A program made the translations under genes and the position numbers. From contig NZ_FWZX01000046.1 of assembly GCF_900177295.1 (NCBI RefSeq), positions 1 to 40,989 of the forward strand: 40,989 nt of DNA, given 5' to 3'. Of this stretch, positions 6,866-19,074 are shown piece after piece. The notes under the pieces were generated by a model, which did not search any database, was not told the origin of the DNA, and was given only the letters and a program-made list of their open reading frames with translations. How positions within the stretch are numbered: position 1 is the first letter of the stretch; every line of letters begins with the position of its first letter. Source of the DNA: Tistlia consotensis USBA 355. Its GTDB lineage: Bacteria > Pseudomonadota > Alphaproteobacteria > Kiloniellales > DSM-21159.

Positions 6866-8128
6866 ATGACCGGGACACGTGCGAGATTCCCAGGCGGCGG
6901 CCGGGACTGGGCGGACCTCCAGGCCGAGATGCGGGCCCGTTCGGCCGGCGACGTCGACTGGCGCCGGGGGCGGACGCCGCTGTTCGTCTTCTTCAACGAC
7001 GAGGAGACCTACGAGATCGGCCGCGAGGCCTATTTCGAGTTCTTCAGCGAGAACGCGCTGGGCCGCAAGCGGGCCTTCTTCGGCATCGGCTCGATGGAGC
7101 GCGAGGTGCTGGACTTCGGCCTCGACCTCTTCTCGGCGCCCGAGGGCGCGGAGGGCGTGTTCTCCTGCGGCGGCAGCGAGAGCATCTTCCTGGCGCTCAA
7201 GGCGGCGCGCGACGCGCGCCGGGCCGAGAAGGGCATCGCGCCGGGCGAGGGGCGGATGAACGTGGTCATGCCGATCACCGCCCATCCCGCCTTCGACAAG
7301 GCGGCGGCGGCGATGGACCTGGAGCTGCGCCGCGGCGGCCTGCGCGCCGACCGGCGGGCCGATCCGGCGGCGCTGCGCCCGCTGATCGACGAGCGCACCA
7401 TCGCGATCGTCGGCTCGGCGCCCTGCTTCCCGCACGGCGTGATCGACCCGATCGAGGAGCTGAGCGCGCTGGCCCTCGAGGCCGGGGTCTGGCTGCACGT
7501 CGACGCCTGCGTCGGCGGCTGGCTGGCGCCCTTCTTCACCCGGATCGGCCGGTCGACGCCGGCCTTCGACTTCCGCTTCCCGGGCGTGCGCTCGATCTCG
7601 GCCGACCTGCACAAGTTCGGCTTCTGCCCGAAGCCGGCCTCGACCGTCTTCTACCGCGACGCCGAGGACCTGGCGCGGGCGAGCTTCGTCGCCGACGCCT
7701 GGCCGAACGGCCGCTTCGAGACCGCGACGCTGGTCGGCACCCGTCCCGGCGGCGCGGTGGCCGGCGCCTGGGCCGTGCTCAACCACCTCGGCGAGAGCGG
7801 CTTCCGCCGGACCGCCGAGCGGCTGGCGGCGATGGTCGACGGCTACGTCGCCGGCATCCGGGCGATCCCCGGCCTGGAGCTCTGGGCCGAGCCGGACCTG
7901 ACGATCATCAACTACGGCTCGAGGGAGCTCGACATCTTCCGGGTCGCCGAGGCGATGGGCGCCAACGGCTGGCTGGCCGGCCTGACCCGCGAGCCCAAGG
8001 GCCTGCACGCCATGATGTCGATGCTGCACGAGCCGGTGCGCGAGGAGTTCCTGGCCCAGCTCGCCGAGGCGGTCGAGACGGTGCGCGCCGCCGGAACCGG
8101 CGTCTCCGGCCTGCAGGCGACCTACTGA
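6866..8128 (+). CDS. PLP-dependent lyase/decarboxylase of the sphingosine-phosphate-lyase type
   Basis: 420 aa, fold-type I. The cofactor lysine is K250 in ISADLHKFGFCPK. The PLP-nitrogen aspartate is D213 in LHVDACVGG, the ring-stacking histidine is H140 in TAHPAFDKAA, and GGSES (102-106) contacts the phosphate. The combination HPAFDKAA, HVDACVGG and SADLHKFG is closest to sphingosine-1-phosphate lyases and related group II decarboxylases. It lacks the N-terminal membrane anchor of eukaryotic lyases. It is 41 bases after gntR and is the last gene of the aap operon, so its substrate may be an imported amino acid. Annotation pipelines often call such proteins aspartate aminotransferase family; decarboxylation or retro-aldol cleavage is more consistent with the motifs. 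Confidence 0.8.
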   Translation: MTGTRARFPGGGRDWADLQAEMRARSAGDVDWRRGRTPLFVFFNDEETYEIGREAYFEFFSENALGRKRAFFGIGSMEREVLDFGLDLFSAPEGAEGVFSCGGSESIFLALKAARDARRAEKGIAPGEGRMNVVMPITAHPAFDKAAAAMDLELRRGGLRADRRADPAALRPLIDERTIAIVGSAPCFPHGVIDPIEELSALALEAGVWLHVDACVGGWLAPFFTRIGRSTPAFDFRFPGVRSISADLHKFGFCPKPASTVFYRDAEDLARASFVADAWPNGRFETATLVGTRPGGAVAGAWAVLNHLGESGFRRTAERLAAMVDGYVAGIRAIPGLELWAEPDLTIINYGSRELDIFRVAEAMGANGWLAGLTREPKGLHAMMSMLHEPVREEFLAQLAEAVETVRAAGTGVSGLQATY

Positions 8129-8133
8129 GCCGG

Positions 8134-8162
8134 CGGCCGCCCGGGATCGCCCCGGGCGGCCG
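8134..8162. terminator. Bidirectional hairpin between convergent genes
   Basis: Arms of 12 bp (8134-8145 and 8151-8162) pair perfectly around the loop ATCGC. It fills the gap between the PLP lyase stop (8128) and the opgG stop (8164). There is no T-tract, as is common in very GC-rich genomes. Confidence 0.6.
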
Positions 8163-8163
8163 G

Positions 8164-9774
8164 TCACTCGCTCGGATAGGTGAAGGGCAGGTACTGGTAG
8201 AGCCAGGTCTCGGTCAGGGTCTTCTCGCCGAGCCGCAGGTAGAGCCGCAGGTCGACCGGGTCGCTGCCGTCGGCCTTGAGGTCGAAGACGGCGCGCCAGC
8301 GGTCGGTGCCGACGACCCTGAGGCAGTACTTGTTGACGATCTCGCCGCGCGAGGCGGCGACCACGGCCTCGACCGGCGTGCCCTTGTCGAGATTCGGCAG
8401 CGGGCCGCCGGCGAAGTCGATGACGAACTTGCGCAGGTCCTTCGGGCGCGGTTGGCCGGGCACGCCGCCGCGGCCCATGCGGGTCGCCAGCACGCGGCCG
8501 ACGTCCTTGGCCGGGAAGGGCTGGTCGGCGACCCAGTAGAGCTTGTAGCTCATGCTCAGCGGCTGGCCGACCTTCGGCATCGCCTTGGGCCGCCAGAAGG
8601 CGACGATGTTGTCGTGGATCTCGTCGTCGGTCGGGATCTCGATCAGCTCGACCGCGCCCTCGCCCCACTCGCCGACCGGCTCGACCCAGAGGCTCGGCCG
8701 GCGGTCGTAGAACACGCCGTCGTCCTCGTAGTCGCGGAAGTCGCGGTCGCGCTGCATCAGGCCGAAGCCGCGCGGGTTCTGGTCGACGAAGGCGTTGACC
8801 TGCAGGCGCTTGGGGTTGTTGAGCGGCCGCCAGATCCGCTCGCCGGCGCCGGTCCAGAGCGACAGGCCGTCGGAATCGTGGATCTCCGGCCGCCAGTCGG
8901 TGGCGACCTGGCGGTTGGTCTCGGAGAACCAGAACATCGAGGTCAGCGGCGCGATGCCCAGGCGCTCGACCTCGCGGCGCAGGAAGATCGTCGAGTCGAC
9001 GTCCATGACCACGCCGTTCTCGTTGCGCGCCTTGAAGCTGTAGACGCCGACGACCGAGCGGCCCTCCAGCAGGGCGTGGATGGTGACCTCGCGGCTGTCC
9101 GCCGCTGGCTTCTCCAGCCAGAACTCGCTGAAGCGCGGGAACTCCTCGCGGGCGTCGGTCGCGGTGTTGATCGCGATGCCGCGCGCCGACAGGCCGTACT
9201 GCCCGAAGGGGCCGGCGGTGCGGAAGTAGGCGGCGCCGAGGAACACCAGCCAGTCGGTCGGCGGCTCGCCGGGGTTCATGTAGCGGAAGCCGGCGAAGCC
9301 CAGGTCGTCGGGCAGCTTGTCGGCGAGGCCGGTGTTGCCGTAGTCGAACAGCGAGGGGTCGTAGAGCACCTTGCGCGCGACCGCGCCCTCGACCTCGTAG
9401 ACCGTCACCGGCAGCTTGAAGTAGCGGCCGAGGTGGAAGAACTGCACCGGATAGCGCACCTCGCCCTGCCAGAGCGCCCGGCTCGCCTTGTACTTCAGCT
9501 CGTTGTAGGCGTCGTAGTCGATCTTATCGAGGGCCTCGGCGGCGCGCGGCTCCGGCGCCTCGTAGGCCTCGCCGGCCAGCGCGCGCGCCCGGTCGACCAG
9601 GGCCGAGCGGTCGAAGGGCACCGGATCGCCCAGGCGCGGCCCCGCGGTCTGCACCGTGCCCGAGGTCGTGCCCGACGTCGCGCTCTGGGCCAGCGACCGT
9701 CCGGCCAGCGTCGAAACAAAGGTAACGGCGGCGCTGCCGGCGAGAAGGGCGCGGCGGCTGAGGGTCATCGACAT
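8164..9774 (-). CDS. opgG: Glucan biosynthesis protein G/D (periplasmic, Tat-exported)
   Basis: A periplasmic protein needed for osmoregulated periplasmic glucan backbone modification (MdoG family). The N-terminus MSMTLSRRALLAGSAAVTF carries a twin-arginine motif, followed by cleavage near SLAQS. The MdoG domain fills the rest: FHLGRYFKLPV, GFAGFRYMNP, FLGAAYFRTAGP.GQYGLSARGIAI, TSMFWFSETN, DFRDYEDDGVFYDRRPSLW and a C-terminal beta domain ending PFTYPSE. ATG 9774 is preferred because it puts the RR at residues 7-8; an ATG at 9816 would add 14 residues. Tat export is more typical of OpgD than OpgG. The glucosyltransferase OpgH is not in the window. Confidence 0.88.
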   Translation of the reverse strand: MSMTLSRRALLAGSAAVTFVSTLAGRSLAQSATSGTTSGTVQTAGPRLGDPVPFDRSALVDRARALAGEAYEAPEPRAAEALDKIDYDAYNELKYKASRALWQGEVRYPVQFFHLGRYFKLPVTVYEVEGAVARKVLYDPSLFDYGNTGLADKLPDDLGFAGFRYMNPGEPPTDWLVFLGAAYFRTAGPFGQYGLSARGIAINTATDAREEFPRFSEFWLEKPAADSREVTIHALLEGRSVVGVYSFKARNENGVVMDVDSTIFLRREVERLGIAPLTSMFWFSETNRQVATDWRPEIHDSDGLSLWTGAGERIWRPLNNPKRLQVNAFVDQNPRGFGLMQRDRDFRDYEDDGVFYDRRPSLWVEPVGEWGEGAVELIEIPTDDEIHDNIVAFWRPKAMPKVGQPLSMSYKLYWVADQPFPAKDVGRVLATRMGRGGVPGQPRPKDLRKFVIDFAGGPLPNLDKGTPVEAVVAASRGEIVNKYCLRVVGTDRWRAVFDLKADGSDPVDLRLYLRLGEKTLTETWLYQYLPFTYPSE

Positions 9775-9935
9775 GCCTATGCTTTTCCGACTGTCCGGGA
9801 TCGTTGGGGCGGTCATCGCTCACTTATGCCGGAATGTGCCGGATTTGCGGCCATCGCGCGGCTCCTTTCAAGAGACTTTTTCCGCGCGATCGGTTCCCGG
9901 CCTCCCGGCGGAAATATCGCTTGCCCGCATCACCG

Positions 9936-9953
9936 CATAAAGATATCTTTATG
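9936..9953. promoter_or_regulatory. Perfect 18-bp palindrome, operator of the methionine operon
   Basis: CATAAAGATATCTTTATG is fully self-complementary and ends five bases before the ATG at 9959. An ArsR-type helix-turn-helix protein is encoded directly downstream, so autoregulation is likely. A weak promoter, TTGCCC (9921-9926) and TATCTT (9944-9949), would place the -10 inside the operator and the start of transcription within a few bases of the ATG. Confidence 0.7.
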
Positions 9954-9958
9954 TGGCT

Positions 9959-10960
9959 ATGACGAACGACAGCTCCCTCGACCGCCTGCTGCAGGGCCTG
10001 CGCGCCGTCGCCGAAGGCACCCGGCTGCGCATCCTGGCGCTCTGCGCCCACGGCGAGCTGACGGTCAGCGACCTGGTCGAGATCCTCGGGCAGAGCCAGC
10101 CGCGCGTCTCGCGGCACCTCAAGCTGCTGGTCGAGGGCGGCCTGCTGGAGCGCCAGCAGGAGGGCAACTGGGCCTTCTACCGCCTGACCGAGCGCGGGCC
10201 CGTGGCCGCCCTGGCGCGCCAGATCGTCGACCTGATCCCCGACGACGACGCCGAGCACGCGCTCGACCTGAAGCGCCTGGAAGAGGTGCGTGCCGGCTGG
10301 GCGGTCAAGGCCGAGGCCTACTTCCGGCACAATGCCGCCGACTGGGACCGGGTGCGCACCCTGCACGTCGACGAGGCCAAGGTCGACGTCGCGCTGCGCC
10401 GCCTGATCGGCCGCGAGCCGGTCGGCGAGCTGCTCGACATTGCGACCGGCACCGGCCGGGTGCTCGAGCTGCTCGGCGACAAGGTGGTCGGCGCGATCGG
10501 CATCGACCGCTCGCTCGACATGCTGAAGGTGGCGCGCGCCAACGTCATGCGCGCCGGCCTGCGCCACTGCCAGCTGCGCCACGCCGACATGAACCGCCTG
10601 CCGTTCCAGGCCGGCCGCTTCGACGTCGCGGTGCTGCACATGGCGCTGCACTACGTCGAGGATCCCGCCGCGGCGCTGGCCGAGGCCGCCCGGGTGCTGC
10701 GGCCCGGCGGCCGGCTGGTCGTCGTCGACTTCGACGAGCACCAGCACAGCGAGCTGCGCGAGAACCATGCCCACCGCTGGCTCGGCTTCTCCGAGGCGCG
10801 CATGGCGCGCCTGCTGGAGCAGGCCGGGCTGGTCGCCGAGGCGCCGGAACGGCTGCCCGGCAAGCCGCTGACCGTCTGTCTCTGGACGGCGCGGCGTCCC
10901 GCCAACGACACGCTGACGTCCGACGGACAGGACGGCCGGCTGCGCAAGGAGGTCGTCTGA
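9959..10960 (+). CDS. ArsR-type HTH fused to SAM-dependent methyltransferase domain
   Basis: 333 aa. Residues 5-85 form an ArsR winged helix: LRAVAEGTRLRILALCAHGE, VSDLVEILGQSQPRVSRHLK, GLLERQQEGNWAFYRL. Residues about 105-320 are a class I methyltransferase with SAM motif LLDIATGTGRVLELLG (158-173), an acidic end of beta-2 (GIDRSLDML) and LRPGGRLVVVDF. Fusions of this kind sit in front of metF/metH in many alphaproteobacteria and are thought to sense SAM or SAH; the related free ArsR regulator SahR is described for SAH recycling genes. Either the domain methylates something or it only binds the cofactor. No ribosome-binding site is visible before ATG 9959 (GTG at 9953 also open), consistent with a leaderless message. 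It is four bases from metF. Confidence 0.85.
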   Translation: MTNDSSLDRLLQGLRAVAEGTRLRILALCAHGELTVSDLVEILGQSQPRVSRHLKLLVEGGLLERQQEGNWAFYRLTERGPVAALARQIVDLIPDDDAEHALDLKRLEEVRAGWAVKAEAYFRHNAADWDRVRTLHVDEAKVDVALRRLIGREPVGELLDIATGTGRVLELLGDKVVGAIGIDRSLDMLKVARANVMRAGLRHCQLRHADMNRLPFQAGRFDVAVLHMALHYVEDPAAALAEAARVLRPGGRLVVVDFDEHQHSELRENHAHRWLGFSEARMARLLEQAGLVAEAPERLPGKPLTVCLWTARRPANDTLTSDGQDGRLRKEVV

Positions 10961-10964
10961 GCCC

Positions 10965-11828
10965 ATGACCCGGAGCCCCGTGATCTCTTTCGAGTTCTTC
11001 CCGCCGCCCGAGGGCGCGGCCGAGGAGCGCTTCTGGCAGACCGCCGAGCGGCTCAACGGCCTCGCTCCGCAGTTCTGCAGCGTCACCTACGGCGCCGGCG
11101 GCACGACCCGGGACCGCACCTTCGGCATCGTCCAGGGCCTGAAGGCGCGCGGCATCGAGGCGGCCTCGCACCTGACCCTGGTCGGCGCGCCGCGCCATGA
11201 GGTCGACGCCGTCGCCGAGCGCCTGACCGCGGCCGGCATCCGGCGCATCGTCGCCCTGCGCGGCGACATGCCGAACATGGCCGGCGGCTTCGAGCCGCAC
11301 CCCGAAGGCTACCGGGACACCGCGGAACTGGTCGCCCGGCTGAAGAGGATCGGCGGCTTCGACATCTCGGTCGGCGCCTATCCCGAGACCCATCCGAACG
11401 CCGCCTCGGCCGAGGCCGACCTCGCGCACCTGAAGCGCAAGCTCGACGCCGGGGCCGAGCGTGCGATCACCCAGTACTTCTTCGACGCCGAGGTCTTCCT
11501 GCGCTTCCGCGACCGGGCGCGGGCCGCCGGCATCACCCAGCCGATCGTCGCCGGCGTGCTGCCGGTCACCAACTTCGCCAAGCTGCTGGAGTTCAGCCGG
11601 AAGTGCGGCGCCAACGTGCCGGCCTGGCTGCACGAGCGCTTCGCGGGCCTGGACGACGACCCCGAGACCCGGGCGCTGGTCGCCGCGCACACCGCGGCCG
11701 ATCTCTGCCAGAAGCTGATGCGCGAGGGCGTCGAGGACTTCCACTTCTACACGTTGAACCGTGCCAACCTGTCCTATGCCGTGTGCCGGCTGCTCGGCAT
11801 CCGGCCCCCGCTCGAGGAGGCGGCCTGA
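10965..11828 (+). CDS. metF: Methylenetetrahydrofolate reductase
   Basis: A flavin TIM-barrel enzyme of 287 aa reducing 5,10-methylene-THF to 5-methyl-THF, the methyl donor for MetH. Visible motifs are SFEFFPPP at the N-terminus with the catalytic Glu, [15 protein letters not shown] with the folate-contacting Asp, [10 protein letters not shown] and ITQYFFD. It is the second gene of the operon, four bases after the ArsR-methyltransferase and overlapping the next gene by one base. The length is that of bacterial MetF without a regulatory extension. Regulation is expected from the 9936-9953 operator. Confidence 0.95.
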   Translation: MTRSPVISFEFFPPPEGAAEERFWQTAERLNGLAPQFCSVTYGAGGTTRDRTFGIVQGLKARGIEAASHLTLVGAPRHEVDAVAERLTAAGIRRIVALRGDMPNMAGGFEPHPEGYRDTAELVARLKRIGGFDISVGAYPETHPNAASAEADLAHLKRKLDAGAERAITQYFFDAEVFLRFRDRARAAGITQPIVAGVLPVTNFAKLLEFSRKCGANVPAWLHERFAGLDDDPETRALVAAHTAADLCQKLMREGVEDFHFYTLNRANLSYAVCRLLGIRPPLEEAA

Positions 11829-12682
11829 TGCGTACTCTCATCGAAGCGATCGACCAGCGCGTGCTGCTGACCGACGGCTCGCTGTCGCGGCGGCTGCGCG
11901 GCGCGCAGCTCAACGTCGCGCGCGACCTCAACGGCGTCGAGGACTGCCTGGAGCTGCTCAACCTGACCCGGGCCCAGCTGGTCCGCGAGGGGCACCGCGC
12001 CTACCTGCGGGCCGGCGCCGACGTGATCCGCACCAACTCCCTGCAGGCCTCGCCGCTGACCCTGGCGCGCTGGGGCCTCGGCGACCAGGCCTTCTACATC
12101 AACTACGCCGCCGCCGAGCTGGCCTGCGAGGCGGTCGATTCGGTGCCCGGCCGCGGCCGCCGCCGCTTCGTGCTCGGGGTCGTGCGCGACCAGGGCTGGG
12201 ACGCCGCGCCCAAGGATCTCGAGGACGCCGTGGCGGTGCAGGTCGAGGGCCTGCTGGCCGGCGGCGTCGACGGCGTCGCCATCGACATGGTGCCCGGCAC
12301 CGGCCGCTCACCGGCCTTCCTGCGCGGCGCGCGCCGGGCCAAGGAGAAGCTGCGGGCGCTGGCGCCGGTCTTCCTGCAGCGCGGTCACCAGGGCGTCGAG
12401 TTCTCGGAGCGCTCGCTGGAGCTGGCCGACGGCCTGATCCGCTACCGCCACGGCGGCTCGGCCAAGCGCGACTGGCTGCGCGCGGCCCTGGCCGAGGAGG
12501 TCAACCTGGTCGGCGGCGGCGACAGCCTGGACGCCACGGTCCGGCTCGACCGGGCGCTGCGCGCGATCTCCGACGACGGCTGGCGGCCCTTCACCGGCTG
12601 GCGCCGGCCCGAGGTGGTCGACCAGGTCACGCCGCCCTCCTCGAGCCTGCATCTCGATCCCGAGATGGCCGACGTGGCCTGA
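11828..12682 (+). CDS. Homocysteine S-methyltransferase paralogue lacking the zinc cysteines
   Basis: 284 aa, a beta/alpha barrel of the Hcy-binding family. It aligns through its length with the downstream MetH N-terminal protein: [13 protein letters not shown] (Met[14 protein letters not shown]), [19 protein letters not shown] ([19 protein letters not shown]), and near the end [12 protein letters not shown] ([13 protein letters not shown]). The zinc ligands are gone: MetH GGCC is GGGD here (229-232), MetH GLNCALGP corresponds to LQRGHQG, and the only cysteines are C40 and C100. It therefore probably cannot activate homocysteine in the usual way. It is tightly placed between metF and metH. 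A structural, regulatory or different methyl-transfer role is possible; function unknown. Confidence 0.8.
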   Translation: MRTLIEAIDQRVLLTDGSLSRRLRGAQLNVARDLNGVEDCLELLNLTRAQLVREGHRAYLRAGADVIRTNSLQASPLTLARWGLGDQAFYINYAAAELACEAVDSVPGRGRRRFVLGVVRDQGWDAAPKDLEDAVAVQVEGLLAGGVDGVAIDMVPGTGRSPAFLRGARRAKEKLRALAPVFLQRGHQGVEFSERSLELADGLIRYRHGGSAKRDWLRAALAEEVNLVGGGDSLDATVRLDRALRAISDDGWRPFTGWRRPEVVDQVTPPSSSLHLDPEMADVA

Positions 12683-12768
12683 AACGGCAACGGACAAGCC
12701 CTGAACCACAGCAAGAGGGCGCGCGGGCGAGGTCGGGACAAGCGGCCGCAAGCGGCGCGCGCAACCGA

Positions 12769-16544
<3,776 letters not shown>

Positions 16545-16570
16545 CTGCTGCGGCGGTGCCGCGTCGAGAA

Positions 16571-16655
16571 GTCACCGGCCCGCTGAGCGTCGATCCGACC
16601 ACCCGGGGAACTGCGGAGTGCCTGGGAGCGGAGCGGCCGCCAGCGGGCCGGTGAC
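16571..16655. repeat. 15-bp perfect inverted repeat with 55-base spacer after metH
   Basis: GTCACCGGCCCGCTG (16571-16585) pairs exactly with 16641-16655. It lies 27 bases after the metH stop and 48 bases before the VOC gene. It may end or protect the methionine operon transcript, or be a dispersed palindromic element; there is no T-run. Confidence 0.6.
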
Positions 16656-16702
16656 CGCTCCAGCGATACCGGGAAAAGCCGGAATGGTCTAGAGTTGCGG
16701 TC

Positions 16703-17104
16703 ATGGCCCTGAAGCAGCTCAACCACGTCAACCTGCGCACCGCCGATCTCGACCGCCTGGTCGACTTCTACGGCGAGGTCCTGGACCTCAGGCCGGGCTG
16801 GCGGCCGCCCTTCGACTTTCCCGGCGCCTGGCTCTACTGCGGCGAGCAGCCGGTCGTGCATCTCGTCGGCGAGTCGCGGCCGCGTGCCGGCCACGACCCG
16901 AAGCTGGAGCACTTCGCCTTCGCCGCCGAGGACCTGGGCGGCTTCCTGGCGCACCTGCGTGCCCGCAAGGTGGCCTACTGGGTGCGCATCGTACCCGGCA
17001 TCGAACTGCGCCAGGTCAACTTCCTCGATCCCGACGGCAACCACATCCACGTCGACTTCGACCGCAGCGAGGATGCCGACCTCGGCGACTACGACGGCCG
17101 TTGA
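16703..17104 (+). CDS. VOC (glyoxalase/bleomycin resistance) family protein
   Basis: 133 aa, one vicinal-oxygen-chelate domain made of two beta-alpha-beta3 halves. The first metal-ligand position is in LNHVNLRTADLDR, the middle one in LEHFAFAAEDLG, and the C-terminal FLDPDGNHIHVDF carries the typical ending where the last ligand Glu is often found; here HVDF replaces it. Such proteins act as dimeric lyases, isomerases, dioxygenases or binding proteins, so no reaction can be assigned. It is monocistronic, set after the metH inverted repeat and ahead of an AT-rich promoter region for a histidine kinase. Confidence 0.85.
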   Translation: MALKQLNHVNLRTADLDRLVDFYGEVLDLRPGWRPPFDFPGAWLYCGEQPVVHLVGESRPRAGHDPKLEHFAFAAEDLGGFLAHLRARKVAYWVRIVPGIELRQVNFLDPDGNHIHVDFDRSEDADLGDYDGR

Positions 17105-17154
17105 GCCGTCGCCCCGAACTTCCGTAAAAAAAGTTAGCTCACGAACTTCTCCGC

Positions 17155-17191
17155 TTACGATTTATTTATCCATATATTATTCATGGATAAA
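17155..17191 (+). promoter_or_regulatory. AT-rich promoter/operator region of the histidine kinase
   Basis: This is one of the most AT-rich stretches in the window. TTTATCCAT (17165-17173) and ATGGATAAA (17183-17191) form a 9-bp inverted repeat around nine bases that include TATTAT (17175-17180), a good -10 match. TTACGA (17155-17160) could be a poor -35. A regulator binding the repeat would cover the -10. Confidence 0.4.
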
Positions 17192-17300
17192 ATAGAGGCG
17201 GCGGGCCGCAGGCGGAGATCGCCTGTCCGGGCCGAAGCCGCGGGCGACGCCCGGAACCGGGAGCGCGACGGCCAGGCAAGGCCAGTAGGGGGAGACAGCC

Positions 17301-18782
<1,482 letters not shown>

Positions 18783-18789
18783 TCCGCGT

Positions 18790-18808
18790 TCGATCGACCC
18801 CCGATCGA
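18790..18808 (+). terminator. Weak hairpin after the histidine kinase
   Basis: TCGATCG (18790-18796) and CGATCGA (18802-18808) pair around ACCCC, eight bases past the kinase stop. There is no T-run. The remainder of the gap to 19074 (about 270 bases) shows nothing else except the GGGAGG ribosome-binding site of the next gene. Confidence 0.3.
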
Positions 18809-19074
18809 TACCCGATCCGCACCGGGCCCCCGCGTCGCGGAGAAGTGCGCCATGCGTGCTTCCGATACCTGAAAATATGCAACCAATGGTGCTGTCCGCC
18901 CGTTCGTGATAGCCTCCACGGCCTGAGGTCCCGCGGTCTCGGGACCCTGCGCAGCGTTGATGCGGTTCCGTTACGAAAAGCGAAAACCGACCCCTGCCGG
19001 ACGGCGGGGAAGGGCTGCCCGACCCGGCGCCATGCGGCGCCCAAGAAGGTCGGTATCAACGGGAGGAATCAGCG

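Noticed and set aside
6866-8128. Assignment of the PLP enzyme as glutamate decarboxylase or aspartate aminotransferase
   Set aside because: The HPAFDKAA, HVDACVGG and SADLHKFG combination fits the sphingosine-phosphate-lyase branch better, and aminotransferase class I/II active-site motifs are absent.
8452-10968. An 838-codon plus-strand open frame running through opgG and the methionine regulator
   Set aside because: It passes antisense through opgG and out of frame through the ArsR-methyltransferase, both of which have clear motifs; its product is rich in Arg, Ala and Gly.
12683-12768. Possible SAM, SAH or cobalamin riboswitch in front of metH
   Set aside because: The 86-base gap has no conserved riboswitch core or stable stem set that I can recognise, and control by the upstream operator explains the operon.
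17183-17300. ATG at 17183 as the kinase start
   Set aside because: It is in another frame, and an in-frame TAG at 17286-17288 lies just before the TTG start at 17301.
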